This document shows, piece after piece, positions 1 to 9,090 of a stretch of 64,000 nt of DNA. Both the position numbers and the translations under genes were made by a program. Within the stretch, counting starts at the first letter, position 1. Each line of letters starts with the position of its first letter. Under the pieces are notes generated by a model that was not told where the DNA came from, ran no database searches, and was given only the letters and a program-made list of their open reading frames with translations. Source of the stretch: Rhodospirillaceae bacterium (GTDB lineage: Bacteria > Pseudomonadota > Gammaproteobacteria > Steroidobacterales > Rariloculaceae); contig PBDA01000024.1 of assembly GCA_002718345.1 (NCBI GenBank), forward strand, positions 57,132 to 121,131, written 5' to 3'.

Positions 1-1
1 C

Positions 2-1282
2 TATAAGCTGACTGACGCTCAAGAATTAGCAATTAGTGAAATATTAGCTGATGTTGCTAAGGAAATTCCTATGCATAGGCTTTTACAAGGGGATGTTGGG
101 TCGGGCAAGACTATAGTTGCCGTAATGGCTGTATTAGCAGCAGCTTCTTCAGGTTGTCAATCAGGCTTTATGGCGCCCACTGAACTCTTGACTGAGCAAC
201 ACTTTAACAATCTTAAGCGTTGGTTAGAGCCTCTGGGCATTGAAGTGGTGGCTCTAACTGGAAGTATTATTGGCGCTGAACGTTTGAAAATTTTAGCTAG
301 AATAGCAGAGGGCCATGCACACGTAGTTGTGGGCACGCATGCGCTGTTTCAGCAAGCAGTAGAATTTAAAAACCTAGCGTTAATGATCGTGGATGAGCAG
401 CATCGCTTTGGAGTGGGACAAAGACTTGAGCTTAAGCGCAAAGGAAAGAAAGGTATTTTAGCCCCACATCAGCTCATAATGACTGCGACCCCTATACCAC
501 GCACACTCGCAATGACACTTTACGCAGACTTAGAGTGCACAGTTATTGATGAATTGCCACCTGGCCGGCAGCCAGTGAACACAGTGGTAATGCCTGAAAG
601 CCGACGACTAAATCTAGTAAAACGGATCCGAGAACACTGCACGACAGGTGAACAAGTATATTGGGTCTGTCCGCTAATTGAGGAATCAGAAATCATTAAT
701 TCTCAAGCTGCTGTCAAGTTGTTCCAGAATTTAAAAAAAGCGTTACCCGAATTAAAAATTGAATTAATTCATGGTCGGATGAAATTTAATGAAAAAGAAA
801 AAATCATGCGGCAGTTTAGAGATGGTGTGTTGAATCTGTTAGTAGCAACAACTGTAATTGAAGTAGGGGTTGATGTTCCAAATGCAACATTAATGGTCAT
901 TGAAAATTCCGAACGTATGGGGCTTTCTCAACTTCACCAACTGCGTGGAAGGGTTGGCCGTGGTAGTTCTTCTTCAAATTGTGTGTTGCTCTTTAAGTCT
1001 CCAATATCAGAGCTAGCCAAAGAACGACTTGGTGTAATGAGGAAAACATCAAATGGGTTCATAGTGGCACAGAAAGATCTAGAGCTTAGAGGTGCAGGCG
1101 ATATGTTCGGCACTCAGCAGTCAGGACTAATACAATTAAAAGTTGCTGATCTTATTAGAGATGCAGATTTACTGCCTAGAGTAATAGAAATTTCTGAAAT
1201 TCTTATGCGTGATTATCCAAAAAATGCGGATCAGCTGATCAAGCGTTGGAACAAACACACAAGCGAGTACGCATATGTCTAA
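2..1282 (+). CDS. recG: ATP-dependent DNA helicase RecG, 5'-truncated by window edge
   Basis: Branched-DNA helicase that remodels stalled replication forks and Holliday junctions. The frame is open from base 2, so the N-terminal wedge domain lies outside the window. About 426 of the usual ~690 residues are visible. The helicase core is intact: Walker A GDVGSGKT at about 95-118, the DEQH box (VDEQHRFG), motif III (TATPIPRTLA), and the C-terminal helicase domain with HGRM, TTVIEVGVDVPNA and QLRGRVGR. The C-terminal RecG segment (ELRGAGDMFGTQQSG) is also present. The ATG at 71 is internal, not the start. It is followed after 20-80 bp by ubiA on the same strand. Confidence 0.97.
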   Translation, partial: YKLTDAQELAISEILADVAKEIPMHRLLQGDVGSGKTIVAVMAVLAAASSGCQSGFMAPTELLTEQHFNNLKRWLEPLGIEVVALTGSIIGAERLKILARIAEGHAHVVVGTHALFQQAVEFKNLALMIVDEQHRFGVGQRLELKRKGKKGILAPHQLIMTATPIPRTLAMTLYADLECTVIDELPPGRQPVNTVVMPESRRLNLVKRIREHCTTGEQVYWVCPLIEESEIINSQAAVKLFQNLKKALPELKIELIHGRMKFNEKEKIMRQFRDGVLNLLVATTVIEVGVDVPNATLMVIENSERMGLSQLHQLRGRVGRGSSSSNCVLLFKSPISELAKERLGVMRKTSNGFIVAQKDLELRGAGDMFGTQQSGLIQLKVADLIRDADLLPRVIEISEILMRDYPKNADQLIKRWNKHTSEYAYV

Positions 1283-1365
1283 ATACTTCATAATATTAGG
1301 TAATGATGAACTTATTTTTTCATAAGTTAGGAAAAAATCGAATTCTTTATGGAATCGGTCAGTTT

Positions 1366-2235
1366 ATGAGTAGTGCTTTAGAGAATCGAGAAGTGTACTT
1401 TAGGCTTATGAGATTCCATCAACCTGTTGGAATCTGGTTGTTGCTTTGGCCTACTTTGTGGGCACTTTTAATTGCAGGGGAAGGGCAGCCGGGTGTGTAT
1501 TTGCTTTTCGTATTTATAATTGGGACGGTGGTTTTGCGATCCGCAGGCTGCATAATCAATGATTATGCTGATCGTAACATAGACCTGCATATTGAGCGCA
1601 CACAAACTAGACCTATAGCTACAGGCGAAGTCAGCATTAAAGCGGCTTTAACACTATTTATAATTTTGATGTTAATAGGCTTAAGTTTGGTTTTGACAAT
1701 GAATAGATTAACCCAAGGCTTGGCTGTTATAGGAGCGTTAATTACAGTTCTATATCCATTTAGTAAAAGATTCGTTTCTTTTCCACAGCTGATACTAGGT
1801 ATTGCATTTGCATGGGGAGTACCAATGGCTTTTGCAGCTGAGCTTGAATTTATTCCAAGAGTAGGTTGGCTTTTGTTTACCGTCACAATAATCTGGGGAG
1901 TAATTTATGACACTGAGTATGCAATGGCTGACCGTAATGAAGATTTAAAAATTGGCGTTAAATCAATTGCTATTTTATTTGGTGATTTAGATCGTATATT
2001 TATTGGTGTATTGCAAGTGATGTTTTTAGTTGGGATGATTTTTATTGGGCACAGTGCCAACTTAGGTAGTTGGTTTTTTTCGGGATTAGGAATAGCTGCG
2101 ATTTTCTGTCTTTATCAACAGCATTTGATTTGGAATCGTGATTCACTGCAATGTTTTTTGGCATTTAAAAATAATACCATTTTGGGGCTGTCTATTTTTA
2201 CTGGTATTGTGCTGGATTATTTGTATGCTGGTTAA
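1366..2235 (+). CDS. ubiA: 4-hydroxybenzoate polyprenyltransferase
   Basis: Integral membrane enzyme that prenylates 4-hydroxybenzoate in ubiquinone biosynthesis. Both Asp-rich prenyl-diphosphate motifs of the UbiA family are visible: NDYADRNID (first loop) and [12 protein letters not shown] (second loop), with about eight to nine hydrophobic helices between and after them. Homologues usually begin shortly before the LMRFHQPVG segment, so I place the start at ATG 1366. In-frame ATGs at 1303 and 1306 would add about 20 residues that do not look conserved. No ubiC (chorismate lyase) lies beside it in the window. Confidence 0.93.
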   Translation: MSSALENREVYFRLMRFHQPVGIWLLLWPTLWALLIAGEGQPGVYLLFVFIIGTVVLRSAGCIINDYADRNIDLHIERTQTRPIATGEVSIKAALTLFIILMLIGLSLVLTMNRLTQGLAVIGALITVLYPFSKRFVSFPQLILGIAFAWGVPMAFAAELEFIPRVGWLLFTVTIIWGVIYDTEYAMADRNEDLKIGVKSIAILFGDLDRIFIGVLQVMFLVGMIFIGHSANLGSWFFSGLGIAAIFCLYQQHLIWNRDSLQCFLAFKNNTILGLSIFTGIVLDYLYAG

Positions 2236-2261
2236 TCAGTGTTGGGCTGAGATTTATTTTA

Positions 2262-3284
2262 ATGTCTATAGAACATAAAGCAAGTAAACAAAGTAAACTA
2301 AAATTAGGGAAGATCTTGATCACAAGCCAGCCTAAAAAAAATTGGGGGCTTGGAGATGTCTCATATATATATGATTTGCCAATGAATGATTTGCTTTACA
2401 CGGCACAATGGGTTCATAGGCAAAATTTTGATCCTAACACCGTACAAATTTCCACGTTGTTATCGATAAAAACCGGGGGATGTCCTGAGGATTGTTCCTA
2501 CTGCCCACAAAGCATTAGGTATGACACAGGTGTAGAAGCTGAAAGTCTCATGTCCCTTGAAGATGTTAGAAAAGCTGCCGTGGAAGCAAAAGCTGCAGGC
2601 GCTACACGTTTTTGTATGGGGGCTGCATATCGAGGGCCAAAAGATAAACAGTTAGATAAGATTGCTCAGATGATTGCGGAAGTTAAGGATATGGGTATGG
2701 AAACTTGCGCAACTCTTGGGCTATTGAATGAATCACAAGCTCAAAAGTTAGCAGATATAGGTCTGGATTTTTACAATCATAATTTAGATACCTCAGAGTC
2801 ATATTATTCAAAGATCATAACCACTCGTTCGTATTCAGATCGCCTGCTTACAATAAAACATGTGAGAGAAGCAGGTATTAAAGTCTGTTGTGGTGGAATC
2901 GTTGGAATGGGAGAGAGTAGGCTTGACCGAATTTCTCTAATGCATACTCTATCAACGCTTGAGCCTCAGCCTGAAAGCGTGCCAATTAACCAATTAGTGC
3001 CGATACCTGGCACTCCTCTAGCAAAACGAGGTGCTGTAGATGGCCTGGAGTTTGTGCGTACTATTGCGGTTGCGCGTATTTTGATGCCAAAGTCTCATGT
3101 AAGACTTTCGGCAGGACGTGGGGAGTTTACCAACGAATTACAAGCTCTTTGTTTTGCGGCAGGAGCTAACTCAATTTTTTACGGTGATGTTTTGTTAACT
3201 ACTGATAATCCAGAACACGAATCTGATCAAGCTCTATTCTCAAAACTTGGACTCAAGCCTGAAGAAATACAATATTCTGTTTGA
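2262..3284 (+). CDS. bioB: Biotin synthase
   Basis: Radical-SAM enzyme that inserts sulfur into dethiobiotin, the last step of biotin synthesis. The [4Fe-4S] motif CPEDCSYC (C74, C78, C81) is clear. The core segments [47 protein letters not shown] and the C-terminal SAGRGE are also present. At 340 residues it is of normal length. It is followed after 43 bp by a bioC-like gene, but bioF, bioH, bioD and bioA are not nearby, so the pathway is split across the genome. Confidence 0.96.
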   Translation: MSIEHKASKQSKLKLGKILITSQPKKNWGLGDVSYIYDLPMNDLLYTAQWVHRQNFDPNTVQISTLLSIKTGGCPEDCSYCPQSIRYDTGVEAESLMSLEDVRKAAVEAKAAGATRFCMGAAYRGPKDKQLDKIAQMIAEVKDMGMETCATLGLLNESQAQKLADIGLDFYNHNLDTSESYYSKIITTRSYSDRLLTIKHVREAGIKVCCGGIVGMGESRLDRISLMHTLSTLEPQPESVPINQLVPIPGTPLAKRGAVDGLEFVRTIAVARILMPKSHVRLSAGRGEFTNELQALCFAAGANSIFYGDVLLTTDNPEHESDQALFSKLGLKPEEIQYSV

Positions 3285-3327
3285 AATTTAATTTGTGCTT
3301 AAGTTTTACTAGTTAATTTTTTTATCT

Positions 3328-4215
3328 ATGGGCGATGTTCAATCTAGATTCGTTGGTTTGCCAGAGAGGCGAGCGGTCCTTAAAAATTTTTCTAGGGCAG
3401 TTACAACTTTTGATCGTTCAGATTTTATCCATGAGCAAGCGCGTAATAGGATGTTGGACCGAACACGGTTTTTTACACTCGAACCTTGCCGTATTTTGGA
3501 TATGGGTTCAGCTACTGGTAAAGGTACAGTGGCTTTAGCTGCGCTTTACCCAAAAGCACAGATTGTGTCTGTTGATCTAATAGAAGTTATGGCATCAGCT
3601 ACTCAAAGTCGATGTAGAAGCTTAAGACATACGACTGTTTTGGTTGGAGATGCTGAACAATTACCGTTATCAGACAATTCTGTAGATTTGATTTTTGCAA
3701 ATATGATACTCCCTTGGTGTGACCCTCAATTGTTTTTTAAAGAAAGTGCTAGAGTTTTATCCGACGGTGGGTTGATGCTTTTTTCTACGGTAGGACCAGA
3801 TACTTTGAAAGAAATACGTCAAGCGTGGGCCGAAGTTGACAAAGATGTGCATGTCCAAGGTTTTATCGACATGCATGACCTTGGAGATCTTGTAGTTAAA
3901 GCAGGGCTCATCGAGCCAGTAATGGATGTTGATCGATTTAAAATAAGTTACAACAGTAAAGAACAGCTTTTTCAGGATTTAAGGCAATCAGGTGGAACAA
4001 ACTCTGCCTTTGGCAGAAAGTTACAACTCACTGGATATAATCGATGGAAAAAATTTTGTAATCAGCTAGAGATATCAAATTCGGAGGAACAGCTTTCCAT
4101 AAGTTCTGAACTGATTTTTGGGCTCGCTTGGGGGGGAGGTAGCGCATCAAAAATACCAAAGACGGATTTTAGTATACCGATAGAGGAAATCACCCGAGAA
4201 CTGCCAAGGAGGTAA
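3328..4215 (+). CDS. bioC: Malonyl-ACP O-methyltransferase-like protein (BioC family)
   Basis: SAM-dependent class I methyltransferase. Motif I (ILDMGSATGKG, about residues 55-65), the acidic post-I position (VSVDL) and motif II/III (DNSVDLIFANMILPWC) are visible. The WCDP..FF.E..RVL..GGLMLFSTVGPDTL segment is shared by BioC and the related NDUFAF5 family. Its position 43 bp after bioB favours BioC, which methylates malonyl-ACP to start pimelate synthesis. The N-terminal FDRSDF.HEQAR.RML.R resembles Xanthomonas-type BioC. The NDUFAF5-like role (arginine hydroxylation) cannot be excluded from sequence alone. Confidence 0.8.
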   Translation: MGDVQSRFVGLPERRAVLKNFSRAVTTFDRSDFIHEQARNRMLDRTRFFTLEPCRILDMGSATGKGTVALAALYPKAQIVSVDLIEVMASATQSRCRSLRHTTVLVGDAEQLPLSDNSVDLIFANMILPWCDPQLFFKESARVLSDGGLMLFSTVGPDTLKEIRQAWAEVDKDVHVQGFIDMHDLGDLVVKAGLIEPVMDVDRFKISYNSKEQLFQDLRQSGGTNSAFGRKLQLTGYNRWKKFCNQLEISNSEEQLSISSELIFGLAWGGGSASKIPKTDFSIPIEEITRELPRR

Positions 4216-4422
4216 TGCCGTTTTTGTAGTTGTCGAGGGAAGATAAATCAATTCTGATACAATTTGGACTATGTTGCCTTAATGTTCTTTTTGTATTCAG
4301 TGGTGGCTCACTAAGTGAATATCAGGGTCCTTCATATACGGTTGAACTTTGTATTAGTGTTGTCACTGTGTTGGCTGATAATTCAACATTAAGTCAATGC
4401 TGGAAACCGGGAACTAAAAAAC

Positions 4423-5010
4423 ATGGTAAAGCCCTCCTGGGAAGCGAAAATTTTAGCTGTACTATTTTTTGGGCCACCAATTATTGTGGCTTTTGCAGTT
4501 TATGGGCCATGGAAGTTTGATTGGCTTCCTCAAGCTGACTTTCCTTATGGAGAGCGCTATGAGCCAACAAGAATATTGCCTGAGATTCCTCTAGAAATAG
4601 ATGGTGGAGGTTTTTTGCAGGCGAATTGGGCCATAGGTCGTTGGTCTGTGATTTACGGTAATACCTCTAATTGTGATTTTATATGCATGCGTAATCTTAA
4701 TGTTTTGATGGAACTAAAGGAAAAGGCTTCAAACCAATCGGTAGTCGTACAGTCAATATATTTACATGCAGGCGAAAATATTACTTCTATACAATCGCTC
4801 AAATTATCTGAAGAGCTTATTGTTGGTCGTATTGACGGATCAAAGGCACTTCCGTTGAGAAGAGCTTTGGATGAGAATTTACTTGCTGAAGGCTGGTTTT
4901 ATATAACTGATCCTAGCGGCAGGCTCATTTTTAACTATCCATCTGATGCAGACCAACAGGGTGTTCTACGTGACTTGAAAAGACTTATTGCGCTTGATCA
5001 GCTCGTTTAA
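4423..5010 (+). CDS. Sco/thioredoxin-like membrane protein of the cytochrome oxidase assembly cluster
   Basis: A 195-residue protein with one N-terminal membrane helix (about residues 9-27, ILAVLFFGPPIIVAFAVYG) and a soluble periplasmic-side domain. It resembles the uncharacterised protein that sits before ctaA in Pseudomonas-type cytochrome oxidase gene clusters. The CDFICMRNL segment matches the position of the redox CxxxC of Sco/thioredoxin folds, here C-D-F-I-C (CxxxC). The C-terminus WFYITDPSGRLIFNYP...G.LRDLKRLI is typical of this family. It is directly followed by ctaA. A role in copper or thiol handling for oxidase assembly is inferred from context only. Confidence 0.75.
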   Translation: MVKPSWEAKILAVLFFGPPIIVAFAVYGPWKFDWLPQADFPYGERYEPTRILPEIPLEIDGGGFLQANWAIGRWSVIYGNTSNCDFICMRNLNVLMELKEKASNQSVVVQSIYLHAGENITSIQSLKLSEELIVGRIDGSKALPLRRALDENLLAEGWFYITDPSGRLIFNYPSDADQQGVLRDLKRLIALDQLV

Positions 5011-5011
5011 A

Positions 5012-5995
5012 GTGAATATTTACTTTATAAATTTGGCACGTATTGCTCTAGCACTTGCATTTTTAGTGGTAACGATAGGGGCTTGGGTGCGTTTAACAGA
5101 TGCTGGACTAGGTTGTCCGGATTGGCCTGGGTGCTATGGGCAGTTGACGGTGCCTAATGATGATATAGAGTTTTCGGAAGCGCTTTCCAATTTTCCAGAA
5201 CGCCCACTCGAAGCTGGCAAAGCATGGCGGGAAATGGTTCATCGTTATCTTGCTAGTGTCCTCGGTTTTTTATGCGTACTGCTAGCTGGTTTGGCATGGT
5301 TGAATCGTCGAGACCCTAAGCAGGAAACTAATCTACCTTATATCTTAGTAGCCGTGGTTATTTTTCAAGGAATTTTGGGAATGTGGACCGTGACACTTCT
5401 ACTTAAGCCAGTGGTTGTGATGGCCCACTTATTAGGAGGTTTAACCACTCTTGGGATCCTATTTTGGCTTGGACAATGGAGATTATCCGTGCAAAAGTCT
5501 CGGTTCAGTCTTAGGCCTCTTCGGGTATTCGCGTTATCAGCGATGCTAATACTTGTTCTACAGATTTCCCTAGGTGGGTGGACTAGTTCTAATTATGCGG
5601 CGCTAGCATGCCCAGATTTTCCTACTTGCCAAACAAAGTGGTGGCCACCTGTAACAGATTTTCATGAAGGATTTGTCTTATGGAGGGGCATCGGAATAGA
5701 CTATGAAGGAGGAGTGCTGGACAATCCAGCCCGAGTAGCTATCCACTTCACCCACCGACTAGGGGCAATTGTTACAACAATTTTTCTCAGCTTACTAGGC
5801 TGGTTGATGATTAGGAGAAAGGAGCTTAGGCCTGATGGTTTTGCGCTGTTTATCATGCTTTTCATTCAATTAGCTCTAGGAGTGAGTATAGTTGTATATA
5901 GTGCACCACTTTCAGTTGCAGTCGCCCACAATGGTGTGGGGGCTTTGTTATTATTGACGGTTTTAAATGCTAACCAAAGAATTAGAAACAGTTAA
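5012..5995 (+). CDS. ctaA: Heme A synthase (COX15/CtaA)
   Basis: Membrane enzyme that oxidises heme O to heme A for the aa3 oxidase encoded at 14225-19436. It has eight predicted membrane helices. The four heme-ligand histidine regions of the family are seen: MVHRYLAS, MAHLLGG, HFTHRLGA and VAHNGVGA. The early signature RLTDAGLGCPDWPGCYG is also seen. Two cysteine pairs (GCPDWPGC and ACPDFPTC) match the type with extracellular disulfides. I favour a GTG start at 5012, directly after the stop of the Sco-like gene. An in-frame TTG at 4988 is the alternative. Its 3' end overlaps ctaB by 29 bp, which indicates one operon. Confidence 0.93.
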   Translation: MNIYFINLARIALALAFLVVTIGAWVRLTDAGLGCPDWPGCYGQLTVPNDDIEFSEALSNFPERPLEAGKAWREMVHRYLASVLGFLCVLLAGLAWLNRRDPKQETNLPYILVAVVIFQGILGMWTVTLLLKPVVVMAHLLGGLTTLGILFWLGQWRLSVQKSRFSLRPLRVFALSAMLILVLQISLGGWTSSNYAALACPDFPTCQTKWWPPVTDFHEGFVLWRGIGIDYEGGVLDNPARVAIHFTHRLGAIVTTIFLSLLGWLMIRRKELRPDGFALFIMLFIQLALGVSIVVYSAPLSVAVAHNGVGALLLLTVLNANQRIRNS

Positions 5996-6881
5996 TACAC
6001 CGGTAACAGCTAGCTGGCATGATTACTATCTTCTGACTAAACCCCGTGTAGTTCAGCTTTTGGTTTTTACTGCTGTCGTGGGTATGTTTCTATCAACACC
6101 GGGATTTGTAGATTGGACAGTATTAATTTTCGCTAGTCTAGGCATCGGTTTTTCCGCTGCCTCGGGGGCAGCAGTAAACCATATACTTGATCAACGCTTG
6201 GATGCGAAAATGTTGAGGACACGCGACAGACCTTTACCACAGGGACGCATTACTGAAAAAGATGCCTTAACTTTTGCTTTATTGTTGGGACTTTTGGGTA
6301 TCGCAATACTAGCCTTTTTGGTTAATTTTCTTACCGCCGTAATTACTTTTTTTTCCTTGATTGGCTACGCAGTAATTTATACCGTGTATTTAAAAAGAGC
6401 GACACCACAGAATATAGTCATTGGTGGAGCTGCTGGCGCATCTCCTCCAGTACTTGGTTGGGCTGCTGTCACTAATGAAGTAAGTGGATATGCTTTATTA
6501 TTATTTTTGATAATTTTTACTTGGACCCCACCCCATTTTTGGGCACTTGCTGTTGCGCGCAAAGATGAGTATGAGAAAGCTGGTGTGCCAATGTTACCTG
6601 TAACGCACGGACCAGTAGTTACAAAATCTTTCATTGTTTATTACACCATTCTTCTCATTATTGTATCTCTACTGCCCTACCTAACAGGAATGACTGGTGT
6701 TTTATATTTATTTGGGGCGGCACTTTTGGGCATGGGATTTCTTTATTACGCTATTCAGCTGAAGTGGGGACATGATGAGGGGATGGCCATGAAGACATTT
6801 TCTTATTCAATCAGCTATCTCATGGCGTTGTTTAGCTTTTTATTGGCTGATCACTATATTCCAGTCATTTGGCCGGAGTAA
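5967..6881 (+). CDS. ctaB: Protoheme IX farnesyltransferase (heme O synthase, COX10/CtaB)
   Basis: UbiA-superfamily membrane enzyme that converts heme B to heme O, the substrate of the preceding ctaA product. Key motifs are YLLTKPRVVQLLVFT, the first Asp-rich motif NHILDQRLDAKMLRTRDRPLP, YTVYLKRATPQNIVIGGAAGA, and FTWTPPHFWALA. At 304 residues with about nine helices it is of normal size. The ATG lies 29 bp inside the end of ctaA, which suggests translational coupling. The oxidase structural genes are about 7 kb away on the other strand. Confidence 0.95.
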   Translation: MLTKELETVNTPVTASWHDYYLLTKPRVVQLLVFTAVVGMFLSTPGFVDWTVLIFASLGIGFSAASGAAVNHILDQRLDAKMLRTRDRPLPQGRITEKDALTFALLLGLLGIAILAFLVNFLTAVITFFSLIGYAVIYTVYLKRATPQNIVIGGAAGASPPVLGWAAVTNEVSGYALLLFLIIFTWTPPHFWALAVARKDEYEKAGVPMLPVTHGPVVTKSFIVYYTILLIIVSLLPYLTGMTGVLYLFGAALLGMGFLYYAIQLKWGHDEGMAMKTFSYSISYLMALFSFLLADHYIPVIWPE

Positions 6882-6908
6882 TTTTTAAACACTACTTCGC
6901 TTTTCCTT

Positions 6909-9059
6909 ATGGACGTTACGGCGATTATTGATCCTCTGAATGAAGCGCAACGGGAAGCGGTTACAACTTCCAGTCAGCCTACTCTTGTATTAGCAGGTGC
7001 GGGTAGCGGCAAAACCAGAGTTCTAGTACATCGAATAGCTTGGCTAATTAGTGTGGAAGACTTATCTCCACAACAACTTTGTGCTGTGACATTTACGAAT
7101 AAAGCGGCCCTGGAAATGCGTGAAAGAATTGAGGCTTTGTTAGGGTTTCCAACAAAGCAATTTTGGATAGGCACTTTTCATGGTTTAGCGCACAGGCTAC
7201 TGAGAATGCACTGGCAAGAAAGTGGTTTAACTGAAACGTTTCAAATCTTAGATTCAGAAGATCAGCTACGAGTGATCAAAAGACTTATAAAAAATATGAG
7301 ACTTAATGAAGATGATTTTGGTCCTCGTGAAATACAGTGGTTCATAAATGCCCAAAAAGATGAGGGGTTGCGACCAGCTAGTGTCAATGACGAAGGTAAT
7401 TCTGCTCGCAAGCAGATGATAGAAATTTATTCTCGCTACGAAAAAATTTGTACTGGTTCTTCTTTAGTAGATTTTGGCGAACTTCTTTTGCGCGCACTGG
7501 AATTGTTTAAAGAGAAACCTGACATCCTAAGCAAGTATCAGTCAAGATTTCATCATGTGTTAGTAGATGAGTTTCAAGATACTAATACAATACAGTATAG
7601 ATGGTTAAAATTACTTGCAGGGCAAAATGCTACGCCCTTTTTTGTGGGTGACGATGATCAATCCATTTATAGATGGAGGGGTGCTCGGGTAGAAAATCTT
7701 CAACTCTTTAAAAAAGATTTCAATGGAAGCAGAATTATTAGGTTAGAGCAGAATTATCGATCAACCGCCAATATTTTGAATGCAGCTAACTCGGTTATTG
7801 CCAACAATAGTGGGCGTTTAGGAAAAAATTTATGGACAGAGGGTGAAACGGGGGAGCCAATTACACTTTATTCGGCTTTTAATGAGAGAGATGAAGCCGA
7901 GTTTATTGTAAATCGTATTTCTGACTACATAGACCAAGGTAATCTGAGAAATGATATCGCTGTGCTATATCGGTCTAATGCGCAGTCGAGAGTATTTGAG
8001 GAATTTTTACTTGCTGCCAGTATACCGTACAGAGTATATGGGGGATTAAGATTCTTCGAGCGAGCGGAAATTAAAGATGCTTTGGCGTATTTGCGACTTA
8101 TCGCTAATCGAGGAGATGATGCTTCATTTGAACGTGCTGTAAATACTCCTCCGCGTGGAGTTGGAGCTCGCAGTATGGAAGTTGTAAGAAGTAAAGCCAT
8201 AAGTGCGAGTTTGAACCTTTGGCAAGCAGCTGAAACTATTATTAAGGATGAAGAGCTGCCAAAACGCTCCTGCCGTGCAATTTCTGCTTTTCTTAATCTG
8301 ATAAATACAATGGAAGAAGATACATGTGATCTGATTCTGCATGAACAAGTAAATCGAGTAATACAACTAAGTGGCTTAATTCAACATCACAGTAAGGACA
8401 AAAACATTAGAGGAGAAGCAAAGGTAGAGAATCTTGAGGAGCTTGTCAGCGCAGCACGAGGATTAATTAGCGATGAAATTTCTGACTTACCACCACTTTT
8501 AGAATTTCTTTCATATGCTGTACTTGAATCAGGCGACGTACAGGCAGAAATTTATGAAGATAGTGTACAGCTCATGACTTTACATTCTGCTAAAGGCTTA
8601 GAATTTCCATTGGTATTTCTATGCGGACTAGAAGAGGGGTTATTTCCTCATCAGCGATCAATACATGATATGGGAGGATTAGAAGAGGAACGACGATTAT
8701 GTTATGTAGGATTAACCAGAGCTCAAAAAAAAGTGGTACTTACATATGCTGAGCAGAGACGATTACACGGCATGGATAATTTCGGGGTACCCTCTCGATT
8801 TATCCAGGAAATTCCACAAGAGCTTCTAGAGGAAATTAGACCGGTGCTTTCTGTATCTCGACCTGTGTATAGATCAAACGACTTTAGTGAGGGTCCAGAT
8901 GTAATTAGTTTGGGACAAAGAGTTAAACATAAAAAATTTGGAGAGGGTATTGTTTTAAACCAAGAGGGAAGCGGGGCAAATGCCCGTGTTCAAGTAAATT
9001 TTCAGCGAGCAGGGATGAAATGGTTAGTCATTGCATACGCAAATCTAGAACTGATGTAA
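6909..9059 (+). CDS. uvrD: DNA helicase II (UvrD/Rep family)
   Basis: Superfamily 1A 3'-5' helicase of nucleotide-excision and mismatch repair. Motifs in order: Q motif (LNEAQREAV), Walker A GAGSGKT (residues 30-36), motif Ia (TFTNKAALEM), motif II VDEFQDTN, motif III (GDDDQSIYRWRGA), QNYRST, motif V/VI (LMTLHSAKGLEFPLVF and EEERRLCYVGLTRA). The C-terminal GQRVKHKKFGEGIVL...VNF segment is the UvrD-type Tudor-like domain, which favours UvrD over Rep or PcrA. At 716 residues it is of normal length. No Shine-Dalgarno sequence is visible before ATG 6909. Confidence 0.95.
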   Translation: MDVTAIIDPLNEAQREAVTTSSQPTLVLAGAGSGKTRVLVHRIAWLISVEDLSPQQLCAVTFTNKAALEMRERIEALLGFPTKQFWIGTFHGLAHRLLRMHWQESGLTETFQILDSEDQLRVIKRLIKNMRLNEDDFGPREIQWFINAQKDEGLRPASVNDEGNSARKQMIEIYSRYEKICTGSSLVDFGELLLRALELFKEKPDILSKYQSRFHHVLVDEFQDTNTIQYRWLKLLAGQNATPFFVGDDDQSIYRWRGARVENLQLFKKDFNGSRIIRLEQNYRSTANILNAANSVIANNSGRLGKNLWTEGETGEPITLYSAFNERDEAEFIVNRISDYIDQGNLRNDIAVLYRSNAQSRVFEEFLLAASIPYRVYGGLRFFERAEIKDALAYLRLIANRGDDASFERAVNTPPRGVGARSMEVVRSKAISASLNLWQAAETIIKDEELPKRSCRAISAFLNLINTMEEDTCDLILHEQVNRVIQLSGLIQHHSKDKNIRGEAKVENLEELVSAARGLISDEISDLPPLLEFLSYAVLESGDVQAEIYEDSVQLMTLHSAKGLEFPLVFLCGLEEGLFPHQRSIHDMGGLEEERRLCYVGLTRAQKKVVLTYAEQRRLHGMDNFGVPSRFIQEIPQELLEEIRPVLSVSRPVYRSNDFSEGPDVISLGQRVKHKKFGEGIVLNQEGSGANARVQVNFQRAGMKWLVIAYANLELM

Positions 9060-9090
9060 AATACGCACCGACTCTTAGTGATATCACATC

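Noticed and set aside
4230..4520. A 96-residue frame before the Sco-like gene as a SURF1 remnant
   Set aside because: It starts with TTG, overlaps the ATG-led Sco-like gene out of frame, and shows no SURF1 motif or membrane pattern.
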